From Streptomyces sp. NBC_01231 (GTDB lineage Bacteria; Actinomycetota; Actinomycetes; Streptomycetales; Streptomycetaceae): 64,000 bases of DNA. The position numbers were made by a program, and so were the translations under genes. The DNA lies in assembly GCA_035999765.1 (NCBI GenBank), contig CP108521.1, positions 5,456,001-5,520,000 of the forward strand, written 5' to 3'. The number at the start of each line of letters is the position of its first letter. Within the stretch, counting starts at the first letter, position 1. The notes under the pieces were generated by a model that saw nothing but the letters and a program-made list of their open reading frames with translations, ran no database searches and was not told the origin of the DNA. This document shows positions 48,182 through 56,476 of this stretch, piece by piece.

Positions 48182-48511
48182 CTACTCAAGTCCACCGAGG
48201 TGGAGGAGTTCCTGAAGATCACCAAGCTTCGCGGACGACAGGACTCCCGCCTGCTCGACCAGGTCCTTCCGGGTCAAGGTGACCAGCCACGTGCAGGGGA
48301 TGAGGCCGGGGCGGGGGAATGCGACTCGCAGCACGCCTTCAACAGGTAGTCCCTCGGAGGCACCTACTGCCAGCTCAGCGGCCACCCCGCTGAGCTCGGT
48401 GCCGGCGGGAGGGACGACCTGCATCGCCCGGAACTCGGACGCTTCCTCCGACAGCAGTACGACCGGCCGCCGCTCGTCGATATCCGCCCACCAGACTTCG
48501 CCACGTTGCAC
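48182..48511 (-). CDS. MazF/PemK-like toxin, no antitoxin found
   Basis: 109 aa from GTG at 48511, selected because GGAGG lies just upstream and the protein then begins with the family-typical VQRGEVWWADIDERRPVVLLS. Further matches are FRAMQVVPPAG and VLRVAFPRPGLIPCTWLVTLTRKDLVEQAG. Family members are endoribonucleases of type II toxin-antitoxin systems. The upstream position where an antitoxin gene is expected holds only an IS5-type transposase scar. The toxin may be inactive, neutralised from elsewhere, or not a toxin. Confidence 0.75.
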   Translation of the reverse strand: MQRGEVWWADIDERRPVVLLSEEASEFRAMQVVPPAGTELSGVAAELAVGASEGLPVEGVLRVAFPRPGLIPCTWLVTLTRKDLVEQAGVLSSAKLGDLQELLHLGGLE

Positions 48512-48604
48512 AGGTCCTCCTGTCATAGAGCGGCGGGCGAACTCTGCGGTGCGCCCCGGGTCGAACATCTCATCGTCGGCCCCATCCGTGTGGGCTCCGG
48601 CCGA

Positions 48605-48787
48605 TCATGAGCAGAGCCAGACAACGACTGCGGCGGCGGTGACAGTGCCGAGGTAGACGTATCCGCGCTTGTCACAGCGGGTGGCCACGGCTCTGAACTG
48701 CTTCAGTTTTCCGATGGCCCGCTCCACTGAGCATGTCTGGGCAGGATGCGAGCATCTGCGGCCTAGCAGGCATAGCAGGCCGAGCAC
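48605..48787 (-). pseudogene. C-terminal remnant of an IS5-type transposase
   Basis: Encodes CSVERAIGKLKQFRAV and ATRCDKRGYVYLGTVTAAAVVVW to a stop, the end of IS5-family DDE transposases (VER..xxLK..RxVATRYDK). The catalytic part is missing. It lies immediately upstream of the MazF-like gene. Confidence 0.7.
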
Positions 48788-48793
48788 ACGCAG

Positions 48794-49162
48794 TCAGCGT
48801 CTGACCAGGCAGAAGGGATGCCCAGCCGGGTCAGTGAAGACTCGCGCCCTGGCCTCGTCATGGGGCTGGTGATCAGGCTTGCCCGCGCCCAGCTCCAGCA
48901 GTTGGGTCTCGGCCTCGTCCAGGTCGTCCTCGACCTCGATGTTGAAGCAGATGTGGAGCTGCTGGGGAACGGTTTGGTCGGGCCAGCTCGGAGCTTGGTA
49001 GTTGTCGACCCGCTGAAAGCCGATGAAGAGTCCGTCCTCACGGTTGAGACCGGCGAAGTCGGCGTTCGACTTCGGGTGAGGTTCGAGGCCAGTGGCCTGC
49101 CGATAGAACGACGCCAGAGCCAGAGGATCAGGACAATCGAGTGTTATCGCACCCAACTTCAT
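48794..49162 (-). CDS. VOC-superfamily (glyoxalase/dioxygenase-like) protein
   Basis: 122 aa from ATG at 49162 (MKLGAITLDCPDPLALASFY). Two betaalphabetabetabeta modules are visible, with family phrases such as FAGLNREDGLFIGFQRV, QLHICFNIEVEDDLDEAETQLLELGA and RVFTDPAGHPFCLV. A Glu/His metal site is uncertain. These small VOC proteins may be glyoxalase-like enzymes or binding/resistance proteins. No strong ribosome binding site is seen, and the frame stays open further upstream. Part of the segment between repeats R1 and R2. Confidence 0.85.
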   Translation of the reverse strand: MKLGAITLDCPDPLALASFYRQATGLEPHPKSNADFAGLNREDGLFIGFQRVDNYQAPSWPDQTVPQQLHICFNIEVEDDLDEAETQLLELGAGKPDHQPHDEARARVFTDPAGHPFCLVRR

Positions 49163-49217
49163 CTGCAGGGGCAAGGCATCTCCGGACCGATCGGCGGATC
49201 TTCTCGATGTAGAACAT

Positions 49218-49245
49218 AGTGCCGCGTCAGGCAACGTTCGCCCTG
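49218..49245 (+). repeat. 28-bp terminal-repeat-like sequence R2
   Basis: Starts AGTGCCGCG, ends CAACGTTCGCCCTG. It is a direct repeat of R1 (26 of 28) and an inverted repeat of R3 at 49942-49969 (24 of 28). R2 and R3 bracket the blasticidin-S-deaminase-like gene. Confidence 0.8.
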
Positions 49246-49261
49246 TTCATGTCTGGCGGTG

Positions 49262-49699
49262 TCAGCTCGTGCTGAGTCGTTCGGTTTGCTCAGTGTCGAG
49301 CTGGTGGTCGGCCCAGATGTAGCTTTCCGGAAGCAGGTCGGTGATGGGGACGGTGCGGAGGCGGTCGTCTGCCCCGACGATGACCTTCAGGGCCGGGAAG
49401 TAGTCGACGAGGACCTGGCGACACCGTCCGCACGGGGGAACGACACCCCGGTCGCGGTCGCCGACAGCGACGATCGTGTCCAGCTCGTAGGCGCCCTGGG
49501 CGGCTGCCGTGCCGAGGAGGACCAGCTCGGCGCAGGGGCCGCCGGTGAAGTGGTAGGCGTTCACCGCGGTGACGATCCGGCCGTCGTGGGCACGGGCTGC
49601 GGCCGCCATGGTGTGGTTGTCGCCCCGGCAGCGAGTGCGCGCGACGTGGGCTGCGGCCTGAATGAGTTCGTGGTCGATGTGGTGGGTCTGCGTGGTCAT
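49262..49699 (-). CDS. Blasticidin-S-deaminase-like cytidine deaminase
   Basis: 145-aa zinc deaminase. The zinc/catalytic motif is GGPCAELVLLG (Cys plus catalytic Glu) and the second zinc motif is PPCGRCRQVL. The surrounding sequence NAYHFTGGPCAELV and LLPESYIWADHQ is much closer to blasticidin-S deaminase (fungal BSD has VYHFTGGPCAELVVLG and LLPSGYVWEG) than to housekeeping cytidine deaminase. It could detoxify a cytosine-nucleoside antibiotic or deaminate a related nucleoside. It lies between inverted 28-bp repeats R2 and R3, suggesting acquisition on a mobile element. Confidence 0.88.
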   Translation of the reverse strand: MTTQTHHIDHELIQAAAHVARTRCRGDNHTMAAAARAHDGRIVTAVNAYHFTGGPCAELVLLGTAAAQGAYELDTIVAVGDRDRGVVPPCGRCRQVLVDYFPALKVIVGADDRLRTVPITDLLPESYIWADHQLDTEQTERLSTS

Positions 49700-49800
49700 C
49701 TTCTCTGCCTTCGTAAGGTCTCAGGCGACATGGGCTTGATGTGGCCGTAGAGCTTGTCTTTGGCCAGGTCGAGTGCGGGGAACAGGTGCCGTACCCCGTC
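49696..49800 (-). pseudogene. Fragment of an IS630-type transposase
   Basis: The minus strand encodes DGVRHLFPALDLAKDKLYGHIKP, resembling the central DDE region of IS630-family transposases from Streptomyces, then diverges to a stop. No other transposase part remains nearby. Confidence 0.45.
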
Positions 49801-49941
49801 TGTCGGTTGGAGGTCGCCCGCCGCCGTCGTCGCGGTCGGGGTCCTTGTGTCTGCCGCCGCGCTCGGCCCGCCTGTCACCCGCACAGCCTGACGGCCGTGG
49901 GCCGCCCAGGACCAGGACCCGGGCGGCGCGTCACACCGCAA

Positions 49942-49969
49942 CAGGGCGAGTGTTGCCTGATGCGGCACC
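49942..49969 (-). repeat. 28-bp terminal-repeat-like sequence R3 (inverted)
   Basis: On the minus strand it reads GGTGCCGCATCAGGCAAC followed by ACTCGCCCTG, matching R2 at 24 of 28 positions. Candidate end of the element carrying the deaminase. Confidence 0.75.
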
Positions 49970-50080
49970 AGTCAGTCCGTCGGCGCGACCGCCCGGCGCA
50001 CACCGGATCCCCCTCTGTCTTCACAGGAACCCCACGAATTAACGTTGCCATCTCGATAAGTGGTTAGTTCTTGACGGTTC

Positions 50081-50108
50081 GGTGAAGGCCGCGTTGGCTT
50101 CCTTCACC
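50081..50108 (+). promoter_or_regulatory. Inverted repeat upstream of sugar-binding lipoprotein
   Basis: GGTGAAGG (50081-50088) and CCTTCACC (50101-50108) are perfect inverse copies 12 nt apart, about 40 bp before the start codon. Possible operator of a sugar-responsive repressor or a leader hairpin. Confidence 0.5.
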
Positions 50109-50147
50109 TGGGTCGGCGACAGCACCCTCGTTCGGAAGGCAAGCGCA

Positions 50148-51266
50148 GTGAACACCCGTACCCGTCGTAGCGGCATAGCAGTGGCCGCAGGTTCTCTCGC
50201 CCTTTCCCTGTCCGCCTGTGGGGCGCTGGGAGTGGCCGGGAGCAGCACCGAGGCCAGCCCTACCAAGGGGAACGACATCACCGTGGGTCTGCTGCTGCCG
50301 GAGAAGGCGAACACCCGTTACGACAAGTTCGACCAGCCGATCATCGAGGCCAAGGTCGCCGAGCTCACCAAGAAGCAGGGCAAGGTCGACTACGCCAACG
50401 CCGACGCGAGCGCGAGCCGGCAGGCCGAGCAGTTGCAGCAGATGATCGATGACCAGGTCGACGTGATCCTGCTGGACGCCGTCGACGCGCACGCCATCGC
50501 CGACGGTGTGAAGAAGGCCAAGGACGCGGGCATTCCCGTCATCGCCTACGACCGGCTCGCCGAGGGCCCGATCGACGCGTACGTCTCCTTCGACAACGAG
50601 CTCGTCGGCGAGGTCCAGGGCCGCTCCGTGGTGGAGGCCCTGGGTTCGGGCATCGACACGTCCGACAAGATCGTCATGATGAACGGCTCGTCCACCGACC
50701 CGAACGCCAAGCAGTTCAAGGCGGGCGCGCTCTCCCAGTTGCAGGGCAAGGTGACCATCGCCGAGACGTACGACACCGTCGACTGGAAGCCGGAGAACGC
50801 CGAGGCCAACATGAAGAAGGCGATCGGGGCGATCGGCGCGGGCAACATCGCCGCCGTCTACTCCGCCAACGACGGTATGGCCGGCGGGGTCATCGACGCT
50901 CTGAAGGAGGCGGGTGTGACCAACCTGCCGCCGGTCACCGGTCAGGACGCCGAACTGGCCGCCGTGCAGCGGATCCTGACCGGCGACCAGTACATGAGCG
51001 TGTACAAGTCGTACCCGCGGGAGGCCGAGGCCGCCGCCGAGATGGCGGTGGCGAAGATCCAGGGCAAGGACATCCAGTTCGACGCCCTCGCCTCGGACCG
51101 GGTCGACAGCCCCACGGACAAGAACATCCCCGCGCAGCTGGTCCCCGTGGTCGCCCTGACGAAGAGCAACATCGAGGCCACGGTGATCCAGGACAGCATC
51201 TACAAGGTGTCCGACATCTGCACCGGCAAGTTCAAGAGCGCCTGCGCGGCCGCCAAGCTGCGGTAG
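50148..51266 (+). CDS. Sugar ABC transporter substrate-binding lipoprotein (XylF-like)
   Basis: 372-aa periplasmic-binding-protein-1 lipoprotein. GTG at 50148 with GGAAGG 8 nt upstream; lipobox LSLSACG. The fold is that of ribose/xylose binding proteins: VGLLLPEKANTRYDKFDQPII, QMIDDQVDVILLDAVDAHAI, DAGIPVIAYDRLAEGPIDAYVSFDNELVG, YSANDGMAGGVIDALKEAG, VTGQDAELAAVQRIL. Closest in feel to D-xylose-binding XylF. No ATPase or permease gene lies beside it, so it would have to dock on a transporter encoded elsewhere, or the locus has lost its partners. Confidence 0.93.
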   Translation: MNTRTRRSGIAVAAGSLALSLSACGALGVAGSSTEASPTKGNDITVGLLLPEKANTRYDKFDQPIIEAKVAELTKKQGKVDYANADASASRQAEQLQQMIDDQVDVILLDAVDAHAIADGVKKAKDAGIPVIAYDRLAEGPIDAYVSFDNELVGEVQGRSVVEALGSGIDTSDKIVMMNGSSTDPNAKQFKAGALSQLQGKVTIAETYDTVDWKPENAEANMKKAIGAIGAGNIAAVYSANDGMAGGVIDALKEAGVTNLPPVTGQDAELAAVQRILTGDQYMSVYKSYPREAEAAAEMAVAKIQGKDIQFDALASDRVDSPTDKNIPAQLVPVVALTKSNIEATVIQDSIYKVSDICTGKFKSACAAAKLR

Positions 51267-52451
51267 CTACGAGGGCACGCCCGTGTGGCGGGCGGCGGCG
51301 AAGGGGCCCTTGGCGAAGGCCAGTTCGGCGAAGCGTTCACCGATGCGGCGGTGGGTGGCGGCGTCCGGGTGGAGGTCGTCGGGCAGGGGCAGCTCGGCGT
51401 GGTCGCGCTCGCCGTAGAGGTCGCGGCCGTCGAGGTAGTGCAGGTTCGGGTCGTCGGCGGCCCGCTGGGCGACGATCCGGGCCAGTTCATCCCGGATGAC
51501 ACCGAGGGTGAGCTTTCCGCTCGCGCGTTCCGCGGGGTCGCCCATGGCCCGGAACCGCAACTGCCCCTTGGCGAGGGAACTGAGGTCGGGGGCGCTGGGG
51601 CCGGGGGTGTCCTCGTGGATGGGGCACAGGATCGGCGAGACGACCAGCAGCGGGGCGGTGGGGTGCCCGTCGCGGATGGTGTCGAGGAAACCGTGGACGG
51701 CGGGGCCGAAGGCGCGCAGGCGCAGCAGGTCCGCGTTGACCACGTTGATGCCGATCTTGACGCTGATCAGGTCGGCCGGGGTGTCCCGCAGGGCGCGGGC
51801 GGTGAACGGGTCGAGCAGGGCGCTGCCGGCCAGGCCCAGGTTGATCAGCTCCGCCCCGCCGAGGGAGGCGGCGAGCGCGGGCCAGATGGTGGTGGGCCCG
51901 GCGGCGTCCGAGCCGTGGCTGATGGAGCTGCCGTGGTGCAGCCAGACCCGGCGGTCGGGGCGTGGGGCGGGTTCGACGGGGGCGTCGGTGCGCAGGGCGA
52001 CCAGCTCGGTGGTCTCGTTGTGCGGCAGCCAGATCTCGACGTTCTTGTCGGTGCCGGGCAGGCCTGTGAAGCGGACGGTGCCGTGCGGGCCGGACCGGTG
52101 CTCGGTGGTCCCGGTGGTCATGTCGATGGTGAGGGTGGCACCGCCGCTCACGCTGCCCCGGGCGGCCACGCGACCGTCGACGAGTAGTTCGTACACACCG
52201 TCCGGGCGGGGCGGTGCTCCCACGTAGACCCGTTTGGTGGGGCGGGTGTCCAGCTCGACCGTGGTGGCCCGGGTGCGGAAGGCCAGTCGTACGCCGGAGG
52301 GTTGGGACTCGGCCATGGCCAGTTGCGGGTCGGCGCACTGGGCGCGGGCCCGGGCGGGCAGCCGGTGGGGGAGCAGGCCGTGCTCGGTGCGTTCGACATC
52401 GAGGGCGCCGCGCAGCAGGTCCTCGGTGAGGGGCGTGGTGAATAACGTCAT
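51267..52451 (-). CDS. SGNH/GDSL hydrolase
   Basis: 394-aa hydrolase. The N-terminal 175 residues form a beta-rich domain (GVRLAFRTRATTVELDTRPTKRVYVG...). The SGNH domain follows, with block I HHGSSISHG (nucleophile Ser), block II-like LINLGLAGSALLD, block III KIGINVVN and block V DDLHPD giving the catalytic Asp/His. This two-domain plan resembles acetyl-esterase-like SGNH proteins. No signal peptide is evident. It overlaps the upstream TetR gene (ATGA, 52448-52451), so it is probably controlled by that regulator. Confidence 0.9.
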   Translation of the reverse strand: MTLFTTPLTEDLLRGALDVERTEHGLLPHRLPARARAQCADPQLAMAESQPSGVRLAFRTRATTVELDTRPTKRVYVGAPPRPDGVYELLVDGRVAARGSVSGGATLTIDMTTGTTEHRSGPHGTVRFTGLPGTDKNVEIWLPHNETTELVALRTDAPVEPAPRPDRRVWLHHGSSISHGSDAAGPTTIWPALAASLGGAELINLGLAGSALLDPFTARALRDTPADLISVKIGINVVNADLLRLRAFGPAVHGFLDTIRDGHPTAPLLVVSPILCPIHEDTPGPSAPDLSSLAKGQLRFRAMGDPAERASGKLTLGVIRDELARIVAQRAADDPNLHYLDGRDLYGERDHAELPLPDDLHPDAATHRRIGERFAELAFAKGPFAAARHTGVPS

Positions 52452-53017
52452 GGTGTGGGCCAGTTCCGTAGCAGGGAATCGAGGGCGTCCAGGATCCGCG
52501 TCCAGCTCTCCTGACTGTCCGGGGCGCTGTGGCTGAAACCACCCGACAGCTCAAGGCTGACGTAGCCGTGGAAGACGCTGCCGAGCAGCCGGACCGCGTG
52601 GGTCTGGTCGGGCTCGGTCAGGTCGTAGCCGCGCAGGATGGCTCGCGTCATCGCGCTGTGCCGTCCGCCGGCGCTTGCGGCGGCCGCCTCCGGACCGAGC
52701 CGGTACCGGGCCGCCGCGTAGCGGCCGGGGTGCTCGCGGGCGTAGTCGCGGTAGACGTCGGCCAGCGCGGTCAGCGCGTCCTTGCCGGCCCGGCCGGCCA
52801 GTGCGGTGGCGCCCCGGTCGGCGAGCTCCTCCAGGGCGAGCAGGGCGATCCGGGTCTTCAGGTCCTCGGAGTTGCGGAGATGCGAGTACAGGCTCGCGAC
52901 CTTGACGTCGAACCGCCGCGCGAGCTCCGAGACGGTCACCTGCTCGAACCCGACCTCGTCGGCCAGCTCGGCCCCCGCCCGCGTCAGCCGCTCGGGGGTC
53001 AGCCCCACACGCACCAT
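52448..53017 (-). CDS. TetR/AcrR-family regulator
   Basis: 189-aa repressor. The N-terminal helix-turn-helix is at about 8-55 (LTRAGAELADEVGFEQVTVSELARRFDVKVASLYSHLRNSEDLKTRI) and the C-terminal domain is of the TetR_C_33/WHG type (LYR-like AREHPGRYAAARY, LLGSVFHGYVSLELSGGFSHS). ATG at 53017 with AGGAGGAAG upstream. First gene of a two-gene unit with the SGNH hydrolase. Confidence 0.93.
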   Translation of the reverse strand: MVRVGLTPERLTRAGAELADEVGFEQVTVSELARRFDVKVASLYSHLRNSEDLKTRIALLALEELADRGATALAGRAGKDALTALADVYRDYAREHPGRYAAARYRLGPEAAAASAGGRHSAMTRAILRGYDLTEPDQTHAVRLLGSVFHGYVSLELSGGFSHSAPDSQESWTRILDALDSLLRNWPTP

Positions 53018-53158
53018 AAGCTTCCTCCTGTTTGCCGGAAGCGATTATGCAGTTTCCTAAGACATTTAGGCAATAGCAGAGCTTTGGGCAACAGGAGGAA
53101 CAGATCGCGGACGGCGAAGGGCACACCGCACAGTGCGAACGGAGAACGGCGAACGTGG

Positions 53159-54001
53159 TCAGGCCACCCGCGTGAACTCCACCGTCACCTGCGGAAGTCC
53201 GCCGGCCACGCCTCGGTAGATGCCCTTGTGCGGGGTGACGTCGTCGTAGTCGCGGCCCCGGCCCACGACCACGTGGGACTCGTCGGGGCGGGTGCGGTTG
53301 GTCGGGTCGTAGCCGCACCAGTCGCCCGCCCAGTACTCCACCCAGGCGTGACTCTGCCCGGCGACCGGCCGGTGCAGTTCCGCCTCCCGCTCGGGGTGGA
53401 GGTAACCGGAGACGTAGCGCGTCGGCAGGCCCAGGCCCCGCAGCAGGGCGAGGGTGACATGGGCGATGTCCTGGCAGACGCCCGCGCCCTGCTCCCACGC
53501 CTCGGCGGCGGAGGTGGTCACGCCGGTGGAGCCGGGAAGATACGAGACCCGGTCGGCGACCAGGGACGACACGACGGCGACGGTCTCGTGCGGGTCGAGG
53601 CCGGCCGCCGCGCTCCTCGCCTGCTCCACCAACTCGGCGGAGAGCTTCGTACGGGGAGTGTCGCCCGCGAACTCCAGCAGGCGGGAACGGGAGGTGTGTT
53701 CGGCGATTTCCGGCCAGTCCGGTGCCTGCGGGAGCGGGTCCGGCGCGCTGGTCTCCACCAGGCTGGAGGCGGTGATCGTGAGGTCGGCGTGCGGGTCCAT
53801 CAGGTCGAAGCCGGTGACCTGGGTGCCCCAGTAGTCCCAGTACGACCAGGTGGTGGCCGTCGGGCTGATGGCGACCCGGGAGTCCAGCGTGGTCTGCCCC
53901 GGCAGGGTCAGCGGGGTCATGCGGACCTCGTTGTGGGAGGAGACCGCGGCCTGGGCGTAGGAGACCCGGGTGACATGCCGGATGCGGAGACGACGAGCCA
54001 T
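53159..54001 (-). CDS. Transglutaminase-like cysteine peptidase-fold protein
   Basis: 280 aa. The N-terminal beta domain (RHVTRVSYAQAAVSSHNEVRMTP) is typical of bacterial transglutaminase-like proteins. The core has the triad Cys in GAGVCQDIAHV, His in SHAWVEYW and Asp in GYDPTN. Third gene of the widely conserved ATP-grasp / alpha-E / transglutaminase operon proposed to act in peptide or amide-bond chemistry. ATG with AAGGAGCC upstream; starts 1 bp after the preceding stop. Confidence 0.93.
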   Translation of the reverse strand: MARRLRIRHVTRVSYAQAAVSSHNEVRMTPLTLPGQTTLDSRVAISPTATTWSYWDYWGTQVTGFDLMDPHADLTITASSLVETSAPDPLPQAPDWPEIAEHTSRSRLLEFAGDTPRTKLSAELVEQARSAAAGLDPHETVAVVSSLVADRVSYLPGSTGVTTSAAEAWEQGAGVCQDIAHVTLALLRGLGLPTRYVSGYLHPEREAELHRPVAGQSHAWVEYWAGDWCGYDPTNRTRPDESHVVVGRGRDYDDVTPHKGIYRGVAGGLPQVTVEFTRVA

Positions 54002-54002
54002 C

Positions 54003-54935
54003 TCAGGCTCCTTCCTGGGCCCACTCGACGGGCCCCCGGTAGGGGAAGAACCGCTCGGCCACTCCGTCGGCGGAGGCCATGCAGGACTGCTGCAGATCCC
54101 GCAGGAGGCTCGGCAGCTGGTCCTCCAGGGCCTGCGAGTCGAGATACTCCAGGCGGGTGCGCATCCGGCCGATCGGGCGGCGCGCCGGGTCCTGGCGGGG
54201 GCGGCCGAGGGCGGACAGGCACTCCTCGGCGGTGGTCAGCGCGTGCAGGGCCGAGCGCGGGAAGTCGCGGTCCAGCAGCAGGAATTCGGCCACCCGCGGG
54301 GTGTCGCCGAAACCGCTGTACACGCGCGCGTACGCCTCGTCGGCGCCGGACGCGCTGAGCAGCGTCGGCCAGTCGGGGGCGTGGGCGGCGTCCAGCACCC
54401 GTACCGACAGCAGCCGTACGGTCATGTCCACCCGCTCCAGGCTGCGGCCCAGGACGACGAAACGCCAGCTGTCGTCCCGGCTCATGGTGGAGTCCGCGAG
54501 CCCGAAGAAGAGGGCGGCCCGGCGGCGTACGAGTTCGAGATAGCCGTAGGGGCCGGTACGGCGGGCCGCGAGGCGCTGGTCGGCGAGGGCGTGCCAGGTG
54601 GAGTTGAGGCACTCCCACATCTCCGAGGAGACCGCCTCGCGGGCGCTGCGGGCGTTGAGCCGGGCGGCGCCCAGCGCGCCCTCGATGGAGCAGGTGGACA
54701 GGGCGTCGAAGGCCAGCTGGTCCAGGACCTGCTGCATGTCGACGCGTTCGTCGCCGGCGTCGACACCGAGGATCGCGTACAACGACCGGCAGGCCACGTC
54801 CTCGTCGCGCCAGGGGTCCTCCAGCATGCGGTGCAGATACGCGTCGAGGATGCGGCCGGTGTTGTCCGCCCGCTCGACATACCGGCCGGTCCAGGTCAGT
54901 GCCTCGGCTATCCGGGAGAGGATCACGTCGCTCAC
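54003..54935 (-). CDS. Alpha-E domain protein
   Basis: 310-aa all-helical alpha-E protein. Hallmarks are LSRIAEALTWTGRYVERADNTGRILDAYL and MSRDDSWRFVVLGRSLERVDMTVRLL. Fused or adjacent to circularly permuted ATP-grasp proteins in many bacteria, where it is thought to be a structural or substrate-handling partner. GTG start overlaps the ATP-grasp stop by 4 bp. Confidence 0.94.
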   Translation of the reverse strand: MSDVILSRIAEALTWTGRYVERADNTGRILDAYLHRMLEDPWRDEDVACRSLYAILGVDAGDERVDMQQVLDQLAFDALSTCSIEGALGAARLNARSAREAVSSEMWECLNSTWHALADQRLAARRTGPYGYLELVRRRAALFFGLADSTMSRDDSWRFVVLGRSLERVDMTVRLLSVRVLDAAHAPDWPTLLSASGADEAYARVYSGFGDTPRVAEFLLLDRDFPRSALHALTTAEECLSALGRPRQDPARRPIGRMRTRLEYLDSQALEDQLPSLLRDLQQSCMASADGVAERFFPYRGPVEWAQEGA

Positions 54936-56476
54936 TGCTGCTGCGCCCCTTCCTGAACGACGGCGGGGGTGCCGTCGGGTCCTAGCTGGCGGGGGGCCAC
55001 GGCGGGCAGCGAGCCGGCGCTGACCGGCACAGGCTGTGCGGCGGGCCCCTCGGCGAGCACCCAGGTGTCCTTGGAGCCGCCGCCCTGGCTGGAGTTGACG
55101 ATCAGGTTGCCTTCCTGGAGGGCGACCCGGGTGAGGCCGCCGGGCAGGACCCAGACGTCGTTGCCGTCGTTGATGGCGAAGGGCCGCAGGTCTATGTGGC
55201 GCGGCGCCATGTGTTCACCCGCGAGGGTGGGCGAGGTGGACAGGGCGACCGGGCGCTGGGCGATGAAGCCGCGCGGGTCGGCGATGACGGCCTCGCGGGT
55301 GCGCTCCAGTGTCTCGCGGTCGGCCTTCGGACCGATGACGATGCCCTGGCCGCCGGCCCCGTCGACGGGCTTGATGACCAGCTGGTCGATCTGGTCGAGG
55401 ACCGCTTCCAACTGGCCCGGTTCGTCCGGCCGGAAGGACTCGACGTTGGGGAGAATGGGTTCCTCGGAGAGGTAGTAGCGGATCAGGTCCGGGACGTACG
55501 TGTACAGCAGCTTGTCGTCGGCGATGCCGTTGCCGACCGCGTTGGCGAGGGTGACGTTGCCCGCCAGGGCCGCGCCCATGATGCCGGGGCATCCGATCAC
55601 CGAGTCCGGGCGGCAGTGCAGCGGGTCGAGGAAGTCGTCGTCGAGACGCCGGTATACGACATGGACGGGAACCTCGCCCCGGGTGGTCCGCATCCACACG
55701 CGGTTGCCGCGGCAGACCAGGTCGTGCCCCTCGACCAGCTGCACGCCCATCAGCCGGGCGAGCAGGGCGTGTTCGAAGTAGGCGGCGTTGTTCGGGCCCG
55801 GGGTCAGGACCACCACGCGCGGATCCTGGATGCCGTCGGGCGCGGCGGCGCGCAGGGCGGCGAGCAGCCGGTGGCAGTAGCCGTCGACCGGCAGGACGTG
55901 CTGCTCGGCGAAGAGGGAGGGGAAGATCCGGGTCATCGCCCGGCGGTTCTCGATGACGTACGAGACCCCGCTGGGCACCCGCACGTTGTCCTCCAGCACC
56001 CGGAAGTCCCCGGCCTCGTCCCGGACGAGATCGATGCCGGCGACATGGATGCGTACGCCGCCCGGCGGCTCGACGCCATGGGCCGCACGGTGGAAGTGGG
56101 GGGAGTTGAGGAGCAGCCGCCAGGGCACCACACCGTCCTCGAAGGCGCGGGCGGGACCGTAGGCGTCGGCGAGGTAGGCCTCCAGGGCCCTGACTCTCTG
56201 ACTCACCCCGCGTTGTATGAGGTCCCACTCCAGGGCGTCGAGGATCCTGGGCACCAGGTCCAGCGGCCAGGGGCGCTCCTCGCCCGCGAAGGCGTAGGTC
56301 ACGCCCCGGTCGGTGAACGCCCGGGCCATCTGGTCCGCCCGAAAACGGAGTTCACTCGGTTCGATCGGTTGCAGCGCCGCCAGCACCGGCTCATAGGCGG
56401 CCCTGACCTCACCCGGCCGCTCGAACATCTCGTCCCACGCGTCGGCCAACGCGTATGCGTCAAATATGTCCGCCAT
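54932..56476 (-). CDS. Circularly permuted ATP-grasp protein
   Basis: 514-aa ATP-grasp (DUF404/407-type, circularly permuted class 2). Conserved parts are AYALADAWDEMFERPGEVRAAYEPV, GVTYAFAGEERPWPLDLVPRIL, RDEAGDFRVLEDNVRVPSGVSYVIENR and the nucleotide-binding DQLVIKPVDGAGGQGIVIGPKA. Predicted to ligate a carboxylate to an amine, perhaps adding amino acids to a peptide. The C-terminal 50 residues are poorly conserved and Gln/Pro/Ala-rich. First gene of the three-gene operon. Confidence 0.94.
   Translation of the reverse strand: MADIFDAYALADAWDEMFERPGEVRAAYEPVLAALQPIEPSELRFRADQMARAFTDRGVTYAFAGEERPWPLDLVPRILDALEWDLIQRGVSQRVRALEAYLADAYGPARAFEDGVVPWRLLLNSPHFHRAAHGVEPPGGVRIHVAGIDLVRDEAGDFRVLEDNVRVPSGVSYVIENRRAMTRIFPSLFAEQHVLPVDGYCHRLLAALRAAAPDGIQDPRVVVLTPGPNNAAYFEHALLARLMGVQLVEGHDLVCRGNRVWMRTTRGEVPVHVVYRRLDDDFLDPLHCRPDSVIGCPGIMGAALAGNVTLANAVGNGIADDKLLYTYVPDLIRYYLSEEPILPNVESFRPDEPGQLEAVLDQIDQLVIKPVDGAGGQGIVIGPKADRETLERTREAVIADPRGFIAQRPVALSTSPTLAGEHMAPRHIDLRPFAINDGNDVWVLPGGLTRVALQEGNLIVNSSQGGGSKDTWVLAEGPAAQPVPVSAGSLPAVAPRQLGPDGTPAVVQEGAQQQ

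Larger units (their letters stand above)
49700..50147. other. Region between deaminase and sugar-binding lipoprotein genes
   Basis: About 450 bp without an intact gene. It holds the IS630-type scrap, repeat R3 (49942-49969), an AT-richer promoter-like stretch (around 50035-50070), and the inverted repeat at 50081-50108. Confidence 0.55.
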
